A DNA stretch of 64,000 bases from Phlegmacium glaucopus (lineage: Eukaryota > Basidiomycota > Agaricomycetes > Agaricales > Cortinariaceae). Under the pieces are notes generated by a model. It was not told where the DNA came from. It searched no databases and saw only the letters and a program-made list of their open reading frames with translations. This document shows, piece by piece, positions 58,761 to 64,000 of the stretch. The stretch spans positions 1-64,000 of the forward strand of contig MU130051.1 of NCBI GenBank assembly GCA_015039465.1. The letters run 5' to 3'. Position 1 is the stretch's first letter, and every line of letters begins with the position of its first letter. Both the position numbers and the translations under genes were made by a program.

Positions 58761-60338
58761 GATAGGGATGGTTTGGTTAATGGGATAACTCAGAGGCACA
58801 TAAAATGAGGATTGGAGTAAAGGGTCGTGAGCCGCGACGTGTCCCTGCCCTAACTAATCACGTGTTCAGATTCACACGCCTCAATGGCCGAGAAATAACA
58901 TTTAACATTTAAATAAGGTATGTAGATCAACCCAAGAATCTGGGCGCAAACCCATTTCATGGCGAGGGTAAAATTCTGACGATACCAGTTAGTAATACTT
59001 TTAATCAGTAGTATAAGCAATAGCATAAAAGCCAAGTGAAAGCCTAGTACAGACACTTTGCAAATGACGACGCAGCAAGTGCCAAGAACATGGATGCTAA
59101 GTGTTGTGGAGTCTGTTGTGTCCTAGTTCCGTCGACTCAGAGACGTGGTTTTTAAACAGTACTAGCCACTCCAGTTGATTATCGTCATCGGTAGTATATG
59201 GAGAGTATCGGATGGATCACAATCGAAACGCTATTCCAAGAATGGCTGTCGACAGGGGCAATTCCTAACCCAGTACCATGTTCTGTAGAATCTCAGGGTT
59301 GACAGGCGAAAGGGTATCAGCGAGACATCGGAGTATCTCTTCTTAAGATTTAACCAGCCTCAGGTCCAAGGAATGAGTGTATCGTTGCGAACGAAGCAGG
59401 CACAGCGGTCGTCAACCACAAAGAATAGAGGCGTGTCCTTATCACAATCAATACAAGGGGATACTGGGGATATGATACATCTGCGTTCCACGGAGTCCCA
59501 TGGTCCTGATGCTCTGAAAAAAAAAAAGTTCATCTGCTCGAAATGGACGGGGGTCCGTGTGTATTAAAAAAGCACCAGGGAAAGATAGGCAGCCCTCTTT
59601 TGGGGCTCTTCAAGACAAAAAGTTGAAAGGAAGGCCATGGATTTCCAGGCCACTCATCATGACACTGTCAACCGAGATCCAAGCAATAAACCAAGCGCAC
59701 CAGACATCGACAGTAGTAGCCACCGAAATAATGACAGCGCCCACGGCCATTCCAGGCCATTCCAAGGAGTCGCAGGAACGGCAATCAAAGTGTGTGAATG
59801 ACAAGTGGTTGTGAATGTGAATGTAGCATATTTAATTATTATTTTGTCAAAATCCTGAACGCCGTATCCCAGAAATTATCCCGATATATGTCTGGCTAGT
59901 ATCATGGCCCTGGAAAGATCGGTATATTTCTAGAAAACCAGCTCATGGCAAGGATTTCGACGGTGTAATATCTAGCACCCGAGTGAAGCCATGGCGCTCA
60001 AGTGACCATTATCGCAATATAATTCCGGGAGGATCTTGGGGATGAATGCTCCAAGTTGGCTCCAAGGTAGTTTTTAAAGTTCGATGATGAAATGCGTCGT
60101 GGATGGAGACTCGAAGGTTGGCAGTCACACAAGTCGTGACACAACCATTTGGCGATTTCAAGACGGTTCCTTCTTAGTCTCTCGTAGACAGCTTCGATAT
60201 ATGTGATGTGACATGAGTTATACTCAGTAAAAACGTTTCGTCAGGTGAAGTAACATGATAGTCACACCTAGTCATAGCTTTGTCATGGTATTACACATTT
60301 CTCGACTACTCCTTGACCCCAATTACACATTTTTCGAC
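58761..60338. other. 1.6 kb without a supported gene
   Basis: SPC2 promoter on the left. The rest has short frames on both strands (59373-59814), including low-quality pairs that overlap in antisense, and no motif. Sequence composition suggests decayed insertion DNA before the copia tail. No gene called. Confidence 0.5.
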
Positions 60339-60397
60339 TGTAACAGTCCAGAACACTCAGTTGATGTAGAGAATCAACTGAATATTTATACAGTACC

Positions 60398-60627
60398 TGT
60401 AACAGTCCAGAACACTGAGGTACATAAGTAAATAGAAATAACGAGGTAACGAAATAAGACATACCTCAGTTGATGTAGTGAATCAACTGAGGAGAAAAGA
60501 AAGAATCGAGACAAAATAATATATATACACCCCCTACGATATAGGGGTTTGGTATCCAGCGGATGTAGCACTCGTCCTCACATGCACCCATTCCACAAGT
60601 GATGAGCACACGTGACTCGTTACAACA
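60398..60627 (-). repeat. 3' LTR of the minus-strand copia
   Basis: On the minus strand it runs TGTTGTAACG...GACTGTTACA, about 230 bp. The terminal block with CAGTCCAGAACACT and an ATCAACTGA hairpin is present twice (from 60339 and 60398), so the LTR edge was either duplicated or carries an extended 289-bp form starting at 60339. A strong hairpin CCTCAGTTGAT / ATCAACTGAGG lies at about 60464-60492. Confidence 0.7.
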
Positions 60628-60999
60628 CTCCCCCTTGCTCGATACGTGTGGTATCCTCGCATAAGCGTAATAAATGACAAGCACGTTGATGTGCGACACG
60701 ACCAAGTCCCTTTGTGAATAAGTCTGCGAGATTGTTGGCTGAGGAAACGTGAAGAACTGATATATTTCCGTTTTCGACGCACTCGCGAATAAAATGATGT
60801 CTGATGTCGATGTGCTTGACGCGGGAATTATGTTTCGTGTTTTTACTCAATGCGACTGCCCCCGAGTTGTCGTTGTATAAGATTCCCGGTTTCTCCTGAG
60901 GATACCCTACCTCCTCCATCTCCGAATACATCCACAGAATCTGCTTGGCGGCACGTGAAACTGCCATATACTCTGCCTCCATCAGCAAACCCGGGCCCT
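60620..60999 (-). pseudogene. Copia RNase H, C-terminal fragment
   Basis: About 120 codons in one frame: MEAEYMAVSRAAKQILWM, LYNDNSGAVALSKNTKHNSRVKHIDIRHHFIRE, and NLADLFTKGL. These are the standard end of copia RNase H. The N-terminal part of RNase H and the whole of gag, integrase and reverse transcriptase are missing because of the neighbouring insertion. The few residues right of the LTR end are the natural C-terminus. Confidence 0.9.
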
Positions 61000-61008
61000 G
61001 CTATGGAC

Positions 61009-61280
61009 TGTTAAACGAGTAGTTATCTTATCTACTAGATTAGATTAGATCACAGTAGATACTCGTAAGTAGATGTCCGTACCCTCGGACCAACGTGTGA
61101 TAGCCATCACACATGTGCGATCCTTATCACGCACATGCTACCCCAGGTAGCTTCTAGGGGCTGTGCTTATAGTGTGCACAGACCATCTACAAACAGTATA
61201 TAAGCAGTAGATACACCGCTAATATACTTCACTTGGATATACATCTAAGTACCTAGTTAGTAGCACTAACTCTACATACA
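61009..61280 (+). repeat. 5' LTR of the plus-strand copia
   Basis: TGTTAAACGAG...CTCTACATACA, 272 bp, with TG...CA ends, TATA-like ATATAAGCAG (about 61198) and the start of the leader after AAGGTAAG. The end is chosen by the CA rule. The 3' LTR is out of view, so the exact border is a proposal. Confidence 0.6.
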
Positions 61281-61570
61281 AAGGTAAGCTAGTAAGATGA
61301 CCACGACCAGCTCTGCACATACAGCATACTATTTGCTGCGCAACAGGTTATGGGCCCCGATAGCAGTGGTAACGCTTAGCAGCGACCACGGTTGTCTTAC
61401 AGAATAGCTTAAACCTATGCTGTTTGCTTTCACAAGCATAAGCACCAGGTAGCTGCTGTACCCTCTGGACACTGTCGCTAACGGCGATAAGACCAACCTG
61501 ATCATTGTCGTTTGCTTTCATTAGCAACCAAGACTAATGAGGTGTTTCTTTCAGAAACAAACCTCAAACA

Positions 61571-64000
61571 ATGTCTGGACAAATCGACCGCCTGATTTCT
61601 CTTCTCGATGGTAACAACTACCCCAAATGGGCTGAGCAGATGACAAACTATCTGCGCTCCCAAGGGCTCTGGGTTTACACCTCGAGCCTTATCCCTCAAC
61701 CCAAAGTCGATAATTCGGCGAGTGCTGCTGATAAAGCAGCACACGCCATCGCTTTGCAAGAGTGGACAATAAAGGACCAGCAAGCGTTGGGGGTTATTCA
61801 CCTCCGAATCGCTGACAGCTGCCGAGTTCATATCAAGAACTCAGCATATAGCCCAACAGCTTGGAAGGCACTAAAAGATGCCTACTCCAAGACTGGTCCT
61901 TCGGTCATACACGCTGACTTTAAGCGGGCCGTTGGGTTTCGTCTCTCTGGCAATCATCCTGCCAAAGAGATTGACCAACTGGTAGACCTCCTTGAACAGC
62001 TCAAGCTGAACAAGGTAGATCTGTCAGAACCAGTACGAGCGTTGATAGTCATCAACGCTATTCCCCACAAATGGGATGCTGCTGCATCCCATGTGCTCCT
62101 TGGCACCACCTTTGACTCGCTGACTGTACAAGCGGTCAGGAATGCTGTAGTGAGTGAGTTCGAAAGGGCTGCGAAGCCTACCTCATCCGCTGCCGAAGCC
62201 AACAAGCTTTCGGCTGTTAAGCGAAAGGGTAAGTCTCCTGCTTTTAAACAGCAACAGCAAACACCTGCTAAGCCTGTCAATAAAGCACCACAGGAGACCG
62301 ATGAACCTAGGAAAAAGCACAAATGTGCTGGGAAAAAGGTCAAAGCAGCGCAAGAGCGCTACCAAGCCCACAGCCATATGGCTTCAATGTCCCTTTCCAA
62401 AAGGATAGAAGTGGTAGACGAGCAACCAACAGTTGCTCTCCAGCCCTCAAGAGCTGGACCATCGTCATCTACGGTGGCCTCCTTCGGCTCACAAGGCATC
62501 ACTTATGTGAGTAAGCCCAGAATAGCCGGGACGGCCTTTACAGGCCTACCAGTCGACCCGGATGCCTGTCACTTCCCAGTGATTGGAGAGACCCGTGCGC
62601 TAGCCGACAGGATTGGGGTGACTAAAAATCCCCTGAACCTGAAAGCGCTGGAGTCCCTCCACAAACACTCAGAGTTTGTGGTGGCATCTACAGCCTATCG
62701 TGACGCTTTAAAAGCGGAAGTAGATGCTAAAGCAGCATCTACCTCAACTACGGTGAGTGAATTCCCATTCACTGCGATTGAGCTTGGTCACTTACCTTTT
62801 GCGTATAACCATCACCAGAGAAGCCTCCCTCAACAACACTTAGAAGCGATAGTTGAGGAACACGATGCTTTCAGGGCGAGAGCCAGCATCGATCAAATTT
62901 TCCCTAAAAATCATAAGGGAAAAAGAGGTCCGTTTTTCAACATTTTCTGGGTGGTCAGAATTATACTGAAACGAGACAATCGTAAACGCAAAGGTGCACA
63001 GCGCTCCCAGCGCAAGGCAGTTATCATGAGCGTCCCACTCGCTCATCAAGAGACTGTCTCAGAGCCAGATGAACGGCTCGACTGGGGCTCTGAAACTGGT
63101 AGGAAGTTTTTAGATTCATACCGAATCTATTACTCACTCCACCTAGATGAAATAGCACCCAGGATTCACTATCCTAGAGCAGCGAGTCTAAACGCTGAGC
63201 TCTCGGATGGAGAATCCGATTATGTGCTCGATAGAGAACTAGCCTTCGTGGCTGGGCTCGATGACGGAGGCATGGATCCAAACGATTCAACTGCCTTTGA
63301 TCACTACGAGCCAACAAGGCAAGTCTTTCCCCTTTCCACTTCAACTAGCAGCAACGCTTACAATGTTTCACAGCGCTTACTTCGGTTAGCGTACGAACAT
63401 TTGTATAGTAGCGTAGATAAATTTAATCTTCATGCTGCTGAATGTGCGAAATGTAAGGGAATGACATCAGGAAACAGCAATTTCATGGGAGACAGTGGAG
63501 CTTCTATTAGCTTTACACCTCATATAAGCGATTTTACACAATATAGTGAAATAAGCGAAGTCACCTCTGTGGCCACCGCTAAGAAGGGCGCTGAACTGGC
63601 CATTAAAGGTCAAGGCGCTGTCTTTGTTAATCACAAAGTACCTTCTCCTACTGGCAGAACCGTCAGTATAACTACACGCTTATACCCTGTCTACCATGTT
63701 CCTGGTATAACCTGCAGACTCCTGTCATTGGGAAGTCTCTTACAGCAGGGTTATTCAATGACCGGGACTAAGCATAATATCTGCTTTTGGAAAGCACCTG
63801 GTGATAAAATGCCTACTATGGTGCTGCACCCGCATTTGCCTGGCCAGACCATTTACTGGTTACATTGCAGCGTTGCATCCGCTAACAATATTATGGCCAA
63901 GTCCATTGTTAATTCATTGGACTATGACATTCTTCATAAATGTTTTGGACACGCTTCCAAAGACGTATTGAAACAACTTCCAAATGCTACCATTAATGCC
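61571..64000 (+). CDS. Copia Gag-Pol polyprotein, partial (no stop in window)
   Basis: An unbroken 810-codon frame from ATG 61571 (MSGQIDRLISLLDGNNYPKW) to the last base. Residues 1-210 are the copia Gag-type UBN2 fold (YPKWAEQMTNYLRSQGLW, ALKDAYSKTGPS, IPHKWD). A Lys/Gln-rich linker and about 350 residues of unassigned sequence follow, then an aspartic protease (MGDSGAS at about residue 639-645). After that comes the GAG-pre-integrase segment with DILHKCFGHAS (residues 785-800). I did not see a CCHC zinc knuckle where Gag normally ends; CAKCKG just before the protease is only half of one. The gap between Gag fold and protease is unusually long. Integrase, RT and RNase H must follow outside the window. 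Confidence 0.9.
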   Translation, partial: MSGQIDRLISLLDGNNYPKWAEQMTNYLRSQGLWVYTSSLIPQPKVDNSASAADKAAHAIALQEWTIKDQQALGVIHLRIADSCRVHIKNSAYSPTAWKALKDAYSKTGPSVIHADFKRAVGFRLSGNHPAKEIDQLVDLLEQLKLNKVDLSEPVRALIVINAIPHKWDAAASHVLLGTTFDSLTVQAVRNAVVSEFERAAKPTSSAAEANKLSAVKRKGKSPAFKQQQQTPAKPVNKAPQETDEPRKKHKCAGKKVKAAQERYQAHSHMASMSLSKRIEVVDEQPTVALQPSRAGPSSSTVASFGSQGITYVSKPRIAGTAFTGLPVDPDACHFPVIGETRALADRIGVTKNPLNLKALESLHKHSEFVVASTAYRDALKAEVDAKAASTSTTVSEFPFTAIELGHLPFAYNHHQRSLPQQHLEAIVEEHDAFRARASIDQIFPKNHKGKRGPFFNIFWVVRIILKRDNRKRKGAQRSQRKAVIMSVPLAHQETVSEPDERLDWGSETGRKFLDSYRIYYSLHLDEIAPRIHYPRAASLNAELSDGESDYVLDRELAFVAGLDDGGMDPNDSTAFDHYEPTRQVFPLSTSTSSNAYNVSQRLLRLAYEHLYSSVDKFNLHAAECAKCKGMTSGNSNFMGDSGASISFTPHISDFTQYSEISEVTSVATAKKGAELAIKGQGAVFVNHKVPSPTGRTVSITTRLYPVYHVPGITCRLLSLGSLLQQGYSMTGTKHNICFWKAPGDKMPTMVLHPHLPGQTIYWLHCSVASANNIMAKSIVNSLDYDILHKCFGHASKDVLKQLPNATINA

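Larger units (their letters stand above)
60339..61008 (-). mobile_element. 3' end of a Ty1/copia retrotransposon (minus strand), truncated by insertion
   Basis: The LTR, the polypurine tract and the last part of the RNase H gene remain. On the minus strand the polypurine tract AAGGGGGAG (about 60628-60636) stands directly before the LTR. To its right the copia pol frame breaks off near 60996-61008, where the plus-strand copia element starts with TGTTAAACG. The rest of this element is presumably beyond the inserted one, outside the window. Confidence 0.85.
61009..64000 (+). mobile_element. Ty1/copia retrotransposon, 5' part (runs off window)
   Basis: Inserted into the RNase H part of the older minus-strand copia. 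It starts with an LTR (61009-61280), a leader of 290 bp, and then an undisturbed reading frame to the window end. The open frame and the clean LTR suggest a young, possibly active element. The 3' LTR, reverse transcriptase and target duplication lie outside the window. Confidence 0.85.

Noticed and set aside
62154..62408. Short plus-strand frame within the copia element
   Set aside because: Out-of-frame shadow of the Gag-Pol frame that runs from 61571 to the window end.

Overview
The window is nuclear DNA of a filamentous basidiomycete, most likely a mushroom-forming Agaricomycete. The evidence is genes broken by many introns of about 50-60 nt (GTRNGN...YAG), close gene spacing on both strands, an Rrm4-type endosomal RNA-binding protein, an agaric-type homeodomain-like protein, a DUF3455 secreted protein, and Helitron, copia and MITE elements. 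This assignment rests on gene content and style, not on a database match.

Layout. (1) 1-5.5 kb is a very old minus-strand Helitron (copy A). It has almost no CpG and carries a palindrome cluster (117-361), an LTR-like block (about 1.79-2.34 kb) and a TA-flanked inverted-repeat element (3535-4955) that holds a 20-bp minisatellite. (2) 6.7-28 kb is the housekeeping core: a homeodomain-like protein (-), ERG6 sterol C24-methyltransferase (-), a Dal5-type MFS permease (+), a TIR element with its own small spliced gene (15647-16454), the checkpoint protein Mad3/BubR1 (+), a small secreted protein (+), an Rrm4 homologue (+), the actin-regulating WD40 protein AIP1 (+) and the mRNA export factor ALYREF/Yra1 (-). 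(3) 28-52 kb is a rearranged block. Two near-identical copies of an OPT-family oligopeptide transporter gene (28.3-32.0 and 47.9-51.6 kb, both minus) lie in direct repeat 19.6 kb apart. Between them are an F-box-like gene (+), a second, younger Helitron (copy B, minus, 34.5-41.6 kb and perhaps to 43 kb), a divergent uncharacterised gene (43.6-44.7 kb, +), a gene for a secreted kinase-like protein (-) and a TA-flanked MITE. (4) 51.6-54.9 kb is gene-poor. (5) 54.9-58.8 kb carries a DUF3455 secreted protein (+), an old-yellow-enzyme oxidoreductase (+) and signal peptidase subunit Spc2/SPCS2 (-). (6) 60.3-64 kb is a copia nest: a minus-strand copia tail broken by a younger plus-strand copia element that runs off the window end with its reading frame still open.

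The most informative signal is mutational. The Rep-helicase frame of Helitron B can be followed for more than 6 kb and is broken by at least ten in-frame stops, all TGA, none TAA or TAG. This is what CGA to TGA deamination at methylated CpG would produce. In Helitron A the minisatellite units differ from each other as CG, TG and CA at one site, and CpG is essentially absent outside the LTR-like block. Together these suggest a CpG-directed silencing and mutation process acting on repeats. Helitron B was also hit by a 703-bp near-perfect foldback element with a 3-bp target duplication. Removing the element and one copy of the duplication closes the helicase frame exactly.

Limits: all intron positions are read by eye. 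Functions come from recognised family motifs without a database search. Exon structure is uncertain for the OPT genes and for the 41-45 kb genes.
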